Assembly: GCA_947172415.1 (NCBI GenBank) | Contig: OX359201.1 | Location: 744,001 to 808,000 of the forward strand | From: Chondrosia reniformis | Taxonomy: Eukaryota > Porifera > Demospongiae > Chondrillida > Chondrillidae | Direction: 5' to 3' | Length of the DNA: 64,000 nucleotides | Shown here: one piece after another, positions 33,501 to 44,789 of the stretch | How the letters are laid out: every line of letters begins with the position of its first letter | How positions within the stretch are numbered: position 1 is the stretch's first letter | The notes under the pieces: model-generated | What the model was told of the DNA's origin: nothing | What the model saw: the letters and a program-made list of their open reading frames with translations, nothing else | The model's database searches: none | Position numbers and translations under genes: made by a program

Positions 33501-36500
33501 ATCATATTCCAAAACTATGGTTATCATGCCTATGAAGCTAAAGAAGCATAAAGAGAATAGACTTAAAAACACAACTTTCTTAGACTAGTTACTTGAACCA
33601 TGGATGAGGATATGGTCAGGCTTCTTCTCTTAATTAGCATATCAGCCTAGGGTCCCACCCTTATCACAAATGAATAATATAAGCACACTGCTCTTACAAT
33701 GAGTTGGTTCTTCTTCTTGAGTTCATGGTCAAACGTTTCAATCCTGTGGATCTTCTTCAGTGACTGAAGGAGTGACGATCCACAGGATTGAAACATTTGA
33801 CCATGAACTCAAGAAGAACCAACTACATCTCCAAATGCTCTTCAAGCCTAGGGTCCCACCCTATCATAATTTGGATGCAGTAAGAAGAAATCCCTACGCC
33901 ATGATTATTCATTTGGTTGCAGAACTGGGTCAACGCTTGGCGGATCTGGTTGATTAGAGCTGTAGAACATGGGTCATGCTACGTACATCTACCAATACCT
34001 GAACACATTACCTGTATCAGAACATGTGTTTTTCAAATCTTCCAGTAGCTGTTCCACGTAGCAGCTCAGCACTAGGGTATGGCACATTGAGTCAAATCCA
34101 ATCAACTGAACATACCTATAATATGCAAAACATTAAACATTAAATATTAAACAATGATGTATACAAAATGAACCATATCTCATCAAAGCCTTGTTCCTAA
34201 TGAACAGATAACAAGTAAATGAAGTGATAAGTAATTGAAGAGATACAAAAACATATGTTGTGGCTACAGGTCAATCCCTCTATTACCTTCTCTGGCACAA
34301 CAAAGTTTATAGATGAAAAGTAATATTTCCAAGAAAATGAGAAATTTATTTGAAATTCAGTCAATGATATAGAAATTTTTCATTTTCTTTTGTACAAAAA
34401 CAACAATATAATGGAAAAGAGTTTCACAACAAATATTGTAAACGTCACATAATAGTTCCAAATACACATTCTACATAGTATGGTCGTCACTCATATATAC
34501 TCACTTTCTACTGCCAAATGTTAATTCTTTGATGTCCTTTAGACTACCTAACCACTGTGAGGGTATGTTGCTATGGTAACCTTTCAAAATGTGACCTCCT
34601 GCTACTTCAGACACAGATCCAATGTGTTGAATAGAAAGTCTGTCTATCACAATCACACCCTATATAGCATACATGTATACAACTGTCAACTGTATCACAA
34701 TCACACCCCATATAGCATACATGTATACAACTGTCAACTGTCTACCACAATCACACCCTATATAGCATATGTGTATACAACTGTCAACTGTCTATCACAA
34801 TCAAAAGTTACATCTATCTAGACCATATTATTGTAACTGAACTGACCTTTCTTGCAAGGTGCTGCTTCACTGCTGGGTGGATGATCTTTTGACAGGCGAC
34901 AAATCTAAGACCTCTCTCTATCAACTTATCAATACATTCCTTTATCTTGCTTACAATTACAGATTCAAATGTTACATTTTTAAAATTATCCTTTATCAAA
35001 AATGATTCCTCCTGTAAAATGCCCTCTAAATTTAATAAAAAAAATGTCGAAAATATGATAGCTATTAAGAGGAGTAACATTTTAATTTTATTTTAAGGAA
35101 CATATATAATAAATGAATGTTTATGGTATTATATACCTTCACTATCTCCAGCAAGCGATATGTCAAAAACTGCAGTAATGATTGCATTTCTAGGTCCTTT
35201 GCGAATCGCTTTCTTCACACTTCTGTTCATTGATGCTTCAATTAAAACACCTTCAATCACTCTAGAGTTGCGCAATGGTTCACCGGGATAGGTGACTATC
35301 CTAAGGGGCTCATGAAGAAGGGGACTGCCCCTATCATTAGGGGCTTCCCAAGGGACTGAAGACACAAACCCCTACATGAGCACAAAATTGAGTTAACCCA
35401 GTTCAGTTGATTAACAATTTGGAGAACAGATCCATGTAAATAGACCTTGATAGCTGTAACCACAACTCTTTTAAGAGAGACAGTTACCATATGTCGTATT
35501 CGTATGGTCACTGACTATAGTAACAGTCAACTAGAGTATCCTAAACTAACAGTCAATCAGGCAGAAATTAAATTTCATTACAGGTGTCTTTTCAATACAT
35601 GTTTTCAAAAGCTATCCTAACTCAACCTTTACCACTTCAGTCGCCTTATATTCAATTCAATTTAATTCAATATTAAGGTGCATCATGCCACATTGTGGCA
35701 TTAGGACTCAATGCAGTCCAATTGTAGCAAACAAAAAGAGAGAATCAGTTGGTGGGTACACTAGAGGATGTCTGTGCAGTATGAAAACCAAAGTAACAGA
35801 ATGACTATAGGAAACATATCAATTCTTCCGCTTCAACCCCAAATTTACTCAATTAAATCATTACTAACGTTTCGGCTGCAGTATAAGCGAAAGAATTGAT
35901 AAGTTTCCTATAAATAGTCACCCGAAATTATCCCTTCGAGAATGACTATAAATGGAGGAAAAATTTGAATACAACATATGGTAACTGTCACTATTAAAAG
36001 AGTTGTGGTTACAGCTATCAAGGTCTATATACATGGATCTGTTCTCCAAATTGTTAAAATGTTAAAGTATTATACATATATACATATATACATATATATA
36101 CATGTTAATCATTGCACTATATATACGTACCTTTAGTATACAGTGAGCAAGGTGTTCCAAATCTGTCTCATTCAAAATGGAGTGACTCCTACTTCTCAGA
36201 AAACTCTTCACAAACACACTCATGCTCTCAAGGTTGGCATGATCCATCCTCACTCTACAGGAGCAACATGGAGAACCCAGGAACTGGGCTGCCTGCTTGA
36301 GGACAAGATGAACCATGCTAGACAGAACATGCTTTGATTTTGGAAGAGAATCGTCTTCAATTGAACTCAAAAGGATTCTGTTAAAGAGAAAGTAAAACTA
36401 TCTCATACACAAGCTGCATACAATGACAACTATAGGTTCAACTGTATACAACGTATAGAACTGTTAATAGGTTCCTCTATGACAGTTGCATAACAACTAT

Positions 36501-36939
36501 AGACAATGATATAGAGTAGTTGCTACTATATTAAACATGTAGATTAAGGCAGTAAGGAAGGGCTGGCTGTTGGATACTACGACTAGATTGCTGCTCACCT
36601 GGTCAGCAGAAGAGCTGCAAATTTACCGCCATCTTTGTTCTTTTGTGATAATCCAGTCAATGTATTCAGGAGTACCTTACTTCTGGGTCCTTTCGAAGGC
36701 CACTGAGAATATATCAAACCGGAACGAGCGGAAATACTCTTGCAACAGCCCTTCAAATCGTCCCCATCTTTCAAGTCGAGCGGAAAACTCACCAATCTCG
36801 GAAGAGGAACAATTGTACGTTAATTCAAATATATGTGTGATTTCTATACATATACATACCGTCCAAAAGGTCCGTATGTAGCTTCGATGAAGCGTTTCAG
36901 TTTTTGCAGTTCACTAGAAAATTGCACTCCAGTGGCCAT
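30546..36939 (-). CDS. MKKS: MKKS/BBS6 chaperonin-like protein, ten exons
   Basis: A type II chaperonin-like protein that helps assemble the BBSome at the cilium base with BBS10 and BBS12. Exons in coding order are 36939-36860, 36796-36599, 36377-36131, 35371-35137, 35025-34847, 34659-34505, 34115-34012, 32660-32569, 32263-32224 and 31069-30546. Phases agree and give 617 residues (human 570). Landmarks are EATYGPFGR, VACQKIIHPAVKQ, GVIVIDRLSI, LLGGGCTETLLAHYIRQQ and SLEHYSGISVTD. The chaperonin ATPase motif GDGT is replaced by DGGKF, as expected for MKKS. The 40-nt ninth exon is inferred from splice sites and phase only. The C-terminal part has an added four-fold repeat around HPQETLFKET. Divergent from MRPS16, with 43 bp between. 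Confidence 0.9.
31238..31550. repeat. 31-bp minisatellite in MKKS intron 9
   Basis: About ten near-perfect copies of a 31-bp unit containing gcatctcctagcaacaggcc. Confidence 0.95.
32300..32415 (-). mobile_element. tRNA-derived SINE copy
   Basis: Reading on the minus strand, ggttcagtggtagagcat matches a tRNA A box. The body shares gtgataatcaaaccacaagta with the copy at 51060-51200. Confidence 0.65.
32796..33010. repeat. Dispersed repeat family, fullest copy
   Basis: Contains cagggtcactgatgaaggg, caattgtctggcccagtgga, cctcatccaaaactctctcc and gcatgtaggaaaatggtgta. Other copies lie at about 329-441, 18960-19030, 50095-50220, 53075-53160 (reverse) and 58868-59000 (reverse). No coding capacity; probably non-autonomous. 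Confidence 0.85.
33703..33826. repeat. Near-perfect inverted repeat in MKKS intron 7
   Basis: The arms at about 33703-33754 and 33775-33826 are reverse complements apart from single differences (gttcatggtcaaacgtttca versus tgaaacatttgaccatgaac) and would form a long hairpin. Confidence 0.9.
34650..34803. repeat. Tandem copies of the MKKS exon 6 acceptor region
   Basis: Three full copies and one partial copy of a unit of about 50 bp that spans the 3' splice site and the first codons of exon 6 (minus-strand ctatatagggtgtgattgtg). Confidence 0.9.
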
Positions 36940-36982
36940 TTTATTATAATTGGGGGATTTCCCTTTATTACTGGATGTCGAC
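36940..36982. promoter_or_regulatory. Bidirectional promoter MKKS / MRPS16
   Basis: Only 43 bp lie between the two ATGs, so transcription start sites must overlap or lie inside the opposite gene. Confidence 0.65.
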
Positions 36983-37922
36983 ATGCAGCTTCGAATTCGG
37001 TTACAGCTGCACGGCTGTACAAATAGACCGTTCTACCGGCTTGTAGTGGCGGGAAGGAAGTTTAAACGGAACGGGAGACACTTGGAACAGGTCAGACATC
37101 ACGTGATCTGGGAGTAATTTCAAGTTGACTAGACTCCAGTCTTAGTATTTAACAGTGATTCTCTCAACCACAATCACTCACTTCTTATCATCCACACGAC
37201 AGGCTTTGAAGTCATTCTATATACACATACGTACATACGTTGTGCAATACTAGATCGAATACTTTCAGTACTGCAATTGCTTATGTATTTGAAGTAGTAG
37301 CCATGACTAGTAGTTATGCAACCAAATAGTCAGATTTCATCATCAGAGTGCTGAAGGTGTTTCTTGTTATAAATATTGTATTGTTAATACAAATAGCTGG
37401 GATCATACGACCCTTTGCCCAACAAGAAAGGAGAAAAACTGGTGGCTTTAAACTATGAGAGAATAAAGTTAGTTTTATCTTGTTGACTGATTTATCAATA
37501 GTTATTGAAATGTGGTGCTTGCAAAACAGGTACAAATTCTGTTGAGATGAAGGTTTAATGGTCGATCCTGACCTTTTCATCTTGACAGGGTTTGACTGTG
37601 TATCTAGATAATCAAGTTGCTCAATAAAATAATGAGGAAATTCCTTTCATTATTCAGGTATTGGCTTTTCGTGGGTGCTGAACCAACTAAAAGTGCAGCT
37701 AAATTGCTCGGACTTGTGAGAGTAGATAGACCCTTCTGAAGCCATTTTATTTATTACATTAATTAATCCCTTATGTAGAGTGACATACTGCCAGTCAGCC
37801 CACGGTCCTACTTAGAAGCAGCCAGGAGAAGGGAAAACCCCAAGCCAGCCCCAAAAGAGACACCTACAGATACAGATAGCAGTGAAGAGGAGAGTGGGGA
37901 AGATTCAGGGACTGCAGTTTAA
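36983..37922 (+). CDS. MRPS16: Mitochondrial small-subunit ribosomal protein bS16m, four exons
   Basis: The mitochondrial homologue of bacterial S16. Exons are 36983-37090, 37397-37467, 37658-37721 and 37779-37922, phases consistent, 128 residues (human 137). [19 protein letters not shown] and [27 protein letters not shown] are characteristic of S16. The acidic C-terminus ([18 protein letters not shown]) is an extension. The ATG at 36983 is the first in frame; there is little room for a classical presequence, although the N-terminus [10 protein letters not shown] is basic and amphipathic. Confidence 0.94.
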
Positions 37923-38022
37923 GCAGAACACAAATTTCAACAACATAACACATCCCTTTAATGAACTCTTTTTATTTATGTATCCACAATAGAGTATGTT
38001 AATGTGTATAATATGTTTCTGA

Positions 38023-41000
38023 TTAAAGTTGTTTATTCTGCACTTTGGAGGTCACTTTTTCAAGACGGCTGCTCATCCAATCTGATACTATTTTCAAATA
38101 CACATCTTTATGAATGTCGTTAAACATTTCATGATAGCCTCCAGGAATAATCTCCAATGTCTTGTCTCTGCTTCCGGCATTCTCATGAGCAAAATAAGCA
38201 GAATTGATGTTATCAGAACTGTCTTTGTCTCCACACACCACCAGCAGTGGAAGAGTAATGGATGTCATATGCTGCTCAATTGTGGCTAGTGCTTTAAGGT
38301 ACGCAGAGCTCCATCCTGCTTTGAGAGGGCCATGGTACACCAGCGGATCATCCAGATACTTTTGTACCTGTATGGGAGGTAGGAATAAAGTAGCATGCGA
38401 GTGTATGAGTGACCTAGACTATGTATATATAACCATATATTTATATGTACGTGTACATACAAGTAATGCACTACACCAACTCAACACATTAATAAACTGT
38501 ACATCAGCTAACTTCATCTTTCTGGGAACTGATTCCATTAATTGTGGATTCTTCAAGATTGTGAATTCCCATTTGTGGCACGAGGTATCCAATCAGATAG
38601 GCTATCCATTTCTAATATTTTAGATATTTGTTTATACACATTTACCATGTTTAAGTAAAATTGTGTACATGAAATATACTTTACATGTTTAATATATAAC
38701 ACATCAGTTTAAGTTATTCATGTGTTGAAAACTGGCAAATGCAATTACATACGAAATTACAGAATCTTGTGAATCACATGCTTCATTCAAATACTCTCAA
38801 ATTTACACTCTATTATTCACATATATATTGATAGTTAATTAAATAATTGCAGCTAAATCAAACTCTCTTGTATGTCCCCCAATGGTTCAAGGTAACAAGA
38901 TAAAAAAATCTTTTAAAAGTTATGCTGTCAGCTAACCAGAAAAGACGATGCTTGATCAGCTCTCAAAGCTGAGGAACTTAGAATTAATCCATTGAACAAA
39001 TCCTGTTCCTTCAGACAAGTTAAAACTGCAACAACACCACCCTAATATGTATAAATGTAAACTCCATCAGCTGGTTAATCTATAGACTTTGTCCAAAACT
39101 AAAGGTATATACAGTGGAGATGTCACATATGGACCTGGTATCATTAGACAGGCAACCAATTATCAGGGTGATTTGTGAAACTTGATTAAAGTGGCTACTC
39201 CATAATATTAAGTATTAAGTAAGTAACAACATTCTAGAGAGGTGACTGTTTTATGTTGAAGTTACAGTGCATGCTAATGGATTGATGTGCATATATAAAA
39301 TGCTTCCAAGAAATATGTATAAAATGACGAGGCAATGCATGCATAGTCCGTGCAGTTCTAAGATTTATGCCAACAAAGCCATGCAGGAATGGATCCAGGA
39401 TATGAAAATGGGGACCTTTGTGACTAGTTCCTCAAGACAGATATTAATAAACTAACATGTAATATTTCACGCCTTATCGATATAGAAACGCGTTAACGAG
39501 ATGCCTTATCAATATAGTAACATGCTAACGAGATGCGAGCGCTTGCGAGGAACACGCTTATTACTTTCAATCACCACTGTATATACTACACTGCTACTAA
39601 ATGAATATAGGAAGGAGATGATGGCCCAATAGCCCTCCTGGATCCATCTCAGCAAGCTACCATCCAGAATTCAGACAATGATAATGTAACAAAATTAATT
39701 CACTATACAAAGCACAGTAGTTATATAATACTATACAAAGCACGCAGTAGTTAGAGTATACCATTGATTGCCCGAAGAGGTAAATTGGTAGACCAGGATG
39801 GTTCCTTTTGAGTTCCTTTACATGATTGATGGTATCTGCTACGTAGACATCAAATGACCTCACATGCACTCTTGGTCCTTCACTTCTACCATGACCAACT
39901 GTAGTATGGATGTCACAATATATATATATATATGCAGTGCAAGTGACTGTGTGTACTGTGTATATATAATGGATGATATGTAATCATTCATAGTGCTAAG
40001 CCTCTATAAGACCTACGCATACCTAAAGTTACTTGATAAGAAGCTTAATAAAGTCTTTTACTTCAAATAGATTTTTAAGTAAGGTCTTCAATTCCTTGTC
40101 AATGGAGAATATGGAGAATGGGCCCCCTTGCAAAGTAGCACTGAATTGGCTAATAGGCTCCCCACCAAATAAGATTGATTGATTGATTAACCAGGGCAAT
40201 GCTTAATTTATATAATATAGTTACTTGTATATAATACTTCCTATAGCTAATGATGACCAACATATTATATCATCATTTAATCAATGTTATATATATATAT
40301 GCTCCATACAGGAGTCTGACTTGCTACAGATCATTATTATTACAATGCTTTAGTTGTAGATAATGAATCAATACTTCCATGCTTAATTACCGTGATATTT
40401 TTAGTCAACGGTATGCAATATTGGCCTGCTATATAATATTTTATTTTTAATTTAATTATTTAATTTTTACTATTCTCTGTCAAAAGCAACCTTGTATATA
40501 TACATATAAGTGAATTACACAAAGCAGTTGTGACGCACCATCATCGTGACCAGTTACTATGTAGCCACATTGGTTCATATGCTCAACGACATTGCCATAT
40601 CTGCCCAAATAATCTGTTACTCCATGACTGAGAAATAGGACACCTCTGAGAAGGAAGAAATATTAAAAATATACATATGTAGTATGTTACTGCTTATGGT
40701 TTAGCTGTAAGCACTATGCAGAATTTAAAAAGTCTGACAAAGAATTATTTATTATTTGACTACATGCAGGATTGCTACATCATATGTGGATTTTCATGCA
40801 GGTCCTGGATAAAGGGAAAGGGAATAGCAATTGGAATATAAAATAGACGAGGTGTGAAAAAGTCGAAAATAAAAGGTGTCTCTACTCAAAAGTCCAAAGA
40901 TGATCCATTACTTTGCAACTATATTTCAACTATTAATTTAATACGTACGCTTTAGATAATACGCGTATATAGTCTACCTAGCAAATTTTACGAGCTTTCG

Positions 41001-41166
41001 TAAGTTACACCCGAAACGTACTATATATACGTACTGCATTCCCTACTGTATGTAGATACCATTGATGCGTCTATACCGACCTTGGAGTCGCTGTAGGAGA
41101 CCATTTGTATGTTTGAAGACGATACGTTCCCTCAGAGAGTAGTTCGCTATTAGTCAGGCCTTCCAT
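38023..41166 (-). CDS. MGLL: Monoglyceride lipase, six exons
   Basis: An alpha/beta-hydrolase that cleaves monoacylglycerols. Exons in coding order are 41166-41081, 40645-40539, 39898-39762, 39041-38937, 38611-38513 and 38367-38023, phases consistent, 292 residues (human 303). The oxyanion-hole HG motif is in VLFLSHGV, the nucleophile elbow is GQSMGG (Ser split from its two following Gly by an intron), the catalytic Asp lies in VVCGDKDSSD and the catalytic His in IPGGYHEM. The GHDDVGHGRSEGPR segment matches family members. It lies 157 bp downstream of the PRIM2 stop on the same strand and is convergent with MRPS16 (100 bp). Confidence 0.94.
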
Positions 41167-41323
41167 CGTTAGACTACTTCCGTTTAAATGTAAGTGCAAA
41201 CAATCAAATTGTATAACATCATGGTCTCGCGAATTTACACTGTGTCCTATTTATCAAATAACCATGTAAGCGCTTAACAATCAAAACAACAAGAGTCACT
41301 GTATCCTTGTCAAGTGTCGAACA

Positions 41324-44300
41324 TCAAGACATTTCATACTGTACAGAAATGTGACTTGTATCTTGAGAAGTCCTCAGTTTGCGACTCTCCATAAAATATT
41401 GATTGGGATGAGTCAGCGACAAGTCCACTTGCTGCTGATCCTATAGAATAAGATAAGATGAAGGTTGGATGGACTGATTGGTGGGTTGGTGGTGGTAGAT
41501 TGGTGAATGGATTAATAATACCTTTCCAAAATGTTTTGCTTCAAAGTACTTTTGGCATGCCAACTGGTAGTGACCGCCCTCCGCTAGCTCTACAATATAA
41601 TTGGCTGCACCGTTTCCAATGCCAACCTTATTCACCATATGCTGCTTCATCCATTGGGAGTCGGAGTGTCTGAAGTAGCAACCGTGATGGTCCCCGGGAC
41701 CAGGTGGGTTGGACATTATTACCTTCATGCAGCTGTAGGGAGTGTAGCTAGCTCTCTTTCCCTCCTTCCCGTAGCTGTGACGTATGTTGTACGCATATCC
41801 CTTGTCAAACTGAGGGAATTAAGAATACATTTTTAATAAAACAACACCTTTCATTTAACAGGCTATTTTCAAATCTTAACTCTAGTAGCTAGCTAACGGG
41901 TTAGGGGATTCCCCATTTGTGTATGATGTTTTATCTTCGTGCATACAGGATTTATTTATTTATTTATATCATCACTACTTCCCTTTACCTGTACTCACCC
42001 CTCACGCCACCTCATTATTTCTTTAAAATCTAATCCAGGACCACTGTAAAGTAGCCAATGGTTATCCAGTCTAAATAATGTCTATTGAATTGAATGTCGT
42101 ACATATATGACCTTGCAATCACCTTTTCTGAGTCAATTTTGGGAGCAAAAGACTTTCTCCAGTACACCAGTGACTGGTCCAGTGTCAGCCCAATTCCTTT
42201 GAGGAAGAGACCATATTGAAGTCGACCTCCATGTTTCAAGTGGTGCTCCTCTTTTAGCGACTGATGAAGGCGAAGCATGCACGGAGGAAAAGATTCTTCG
42301 GCCAACTACAGAAGAAATGCCAAAGCTTATGTACATTCACAAACTTGAATAAGTATGTTGAAAATAAAACCTTATTGAGCATCAGCAACATGGCTTTATT
42401 AATTTAGGACGTTTTGACCTGGAGGTCTTCATCAATCTTCATCATTATTATCATAATGATCGCAACAAGCACTCCTTATCCATTTAGCATGTAAGTTGTA
42501 TTAACAACTAACTATACTAGTTTATGTACATAAGACTTCACATGTAGAGTAGATATATATTGGTTATATATATATACATACTACGTACCTAATACATTCA
42601 TACACATAATGTATTATACATATGTTCACTTACTGTCCTACGTACATATAGAGCTCTGGTAAATACATATTATAATTGTGGCACATGAAAAACATTATCA
42701 GGACTGCATAGAGGGGATTCCCCCCTAGACTTTTGGGAACCCCCTAAACTGCTTCAATACCCGCATACCATTGCCCCCCTTAAATTTTGAAAATTTTCAT
42801 TTCGCCCCACTGGCCCCAAGTTCTGCAAGCAGTCATCTGATTATGACATTTACAAAGTGTAAATCGGACACAAGTGAAGTGTGTCTGACACATGAGAGAC
42901 TGCCTACCATGTCTAGTTGCTCCAGCTTGATTGTTCCTGTTACATTAGAAGACAATTGAAAATCCTGTCCAACACACTTTGATCTAAGAGCCTTGAAAAT
43001 ACGCACAAGACGCTCATCTTGATCAACCTCGTAAAGTTTCCTTGACGACGTCTATGTACAGGTGATGTCACAGGAGTTGCAGCATATATATAAATATGAC
43101 ACAATCAGTCCATAATTCATGTTTATAAGTTTACATGGGAGTCACATGAAGGTCACATGAATGTCACATGATGATAGAGACATGTACACTAACCGCTAGA
43201 GCTTTTGACAATTTCTGTCTGAATATGTTTAAAACGAGAGATTTGATTTCCTGACCCGGAACATAAGCATACCCCTATGTATGAAGAATGTGCTGGTTTT
43301 GAATATATAATATTATATGTATGTATTTACAGAGCTCAATCAATAAATCAAAATCATAAAGAACGTTAAATCCCCAGTCTTGGGGGTCGTTCTGTGCAAA
43401 GAAAGAAAAATGTTCTAAGTTTAGTGTTTGAAGGACTCTCATGTAAAATCACATATTTAGCTAATAAAGTAAATATGTCTGCGTACATACACTTAATGGT
43501 GCTACAACATTCACTGACCTGGTCAACGTAGACCTTTCTCTTGGCAATGAGGTCTAGACAACATTCAAAGGAAACTTTAAAAAATTCTTTAAATTCCTGT
43601 CTGGTACTACGTTTTAACTCTTCGGGAATATCTACTTCCTAATGGGAGAATGGGAGAACACGACATGGATAAATGGCTGTCTGCTTGTCTTACCTCCTAA
43701 CTAATTAAGATGGAGTAGAACGGTATGGTCTGGTAGGATCTACACCAGACCATAATACCAAGAATAACAAAATACATATACACATCATCATGAACATAGC
43801 CATATATGAAGGAATAAGGAGGACTTGTTGCAATCATTATGAGAATAAAGTCTTATTGAGCATCAGCCATATGAATTTACTAATTCTGGATGTTTACCAT
43901 GTATTGCTGATGAAGACCTCCGGGTCGAAATGCCCAGAATTAGTAAATTGTATACAAAAGTCTGAACTAAAAGATGGACACTACATGCATTAGCAGACGT
44001 ACTTGTACTTGCTCGCATGCAAACATGTCACTATATTCCACAAATAGGTTGTTCTTTGTGGCTGTACTAGCAGTAGCGAATCTGTATTCAAGGAGGCGTG
44101 ACTCTTGAGACAGGAACCACCTTCTTAACTCCTCACTAAACCAATCAATACATGGAACAATGTACGTATATGGTATAAAAACTCTAAGGAAGACATATTG
44201 TGGAAGGGCTTGTTACATACATGTGTAATAACTGAGTATTTCTTACTTCTCACAATATGCTAGTCGTAGGATGAAGTGAGATATGATATCATTCTCAACA

Positions 44301-44664
44301 TCTTCTGCCTGCGGAACATGATCAGGAATCAGATTGTCATATGAAACGTCATCAGAAGCAGAGCTCACTCACATTGGTCAAATGCACAGGAATTAACTCT
44401 TTCAGGTGTTTCCATATTAACGTCCGTTGTTCTTCTGGTTCTGATTTCGGCGCAACGGAGAGATCATCCAATTTCTGAAGAGCTATGACGATTGATAGAC
44501 AAGTAAAGCGACAATTCTGCAAGCAAACTATTGAAAATCTTACCTTTGAGCCGAGATGAAGCCAATTCTTCAAACTTCTTCAGTTCTATATCTCCTCTTG
44601 GCGGGTAGGTGTATAAATTTATAGTTTCTTTCTTAACAGAAGTGCTTTTTGTGGCAAATTGCAT
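41324..44664 (-). CDS. PRIM2: DNA primase large subunit, ten exons
   Basis: The iron-sulfur subunit of DNA polymerase alpha-primase, which makes RNA primers for replication. Exons in coding order are 44664-44544, 44482-44373, 44308-44247, 44135-44009, 43638-43519, 43274-43194, 43051-42908, 42305-42123, 41809-41522 and 41440-41324. Phases agree; 450 residues (human 509, which has a longer tail). All four 4Fe-4S cysteines are present: [27 protein letters not shown] and QLACQKYFE. Other landmarks are [56 protein letters not shown] and the final SLTHPNQYF. Divergent from the KIND-FERM-PDZ gene. Confidence 0.96.
42360..42470. repeat. Dispersed short repeat (ttattgagcatcagc family)
   Basis: Carries ttattgagcatcagcaacat and ggaggtcttcatcaa. 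Same family as 22890-22990 and 43845-43950. Lies in a PRIM2 intron. Confidence 0.6.
43845..43950. repeat. Dispersed short repeat (ttattgagcatcagc family)
   Basis: Contains cttattgagcatcagcc and gctgatgaagacctccgggt, with inverted flanks tttactaattctgg / ccagaattagtaaa. Lies in a PRIM2 intron. Confidence 0.65.
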
Positions 44665-44789
44665 GTCGCGCTCTAGCTAGACGGAAAGGGTCTCAAATTG
44701 GCGCCAAAGTGTGGTAGCGAGGTCACGCCCCCTTTCGTGCGTAGGTCCTCCTCTATTTATCGCCACTATACACACCCCCTTATTTTATA
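44665..44789. promoter_or_regulatory. Bidirectional promoter PRIM2 / KIND-FERM-PDZ with E2F palindrome
   Basis: 125 bp between ATGs. A perfect ttggcgccaa palindrome at 44698-44707, 34 bp from the PRIM2 ATG, matches the E2F/DP consensus TTTSSCGC on both strands. Confidence 0.7.

Noticed and set aside
43330..43394. A possible extra PRIM2 exon ([14 protein letters not shown] frame after a cacag acceptor)
   Set aside because: Its length would break the reading frame, its donor is weak, and the flanking exons join in phase to give the family sequence without it.
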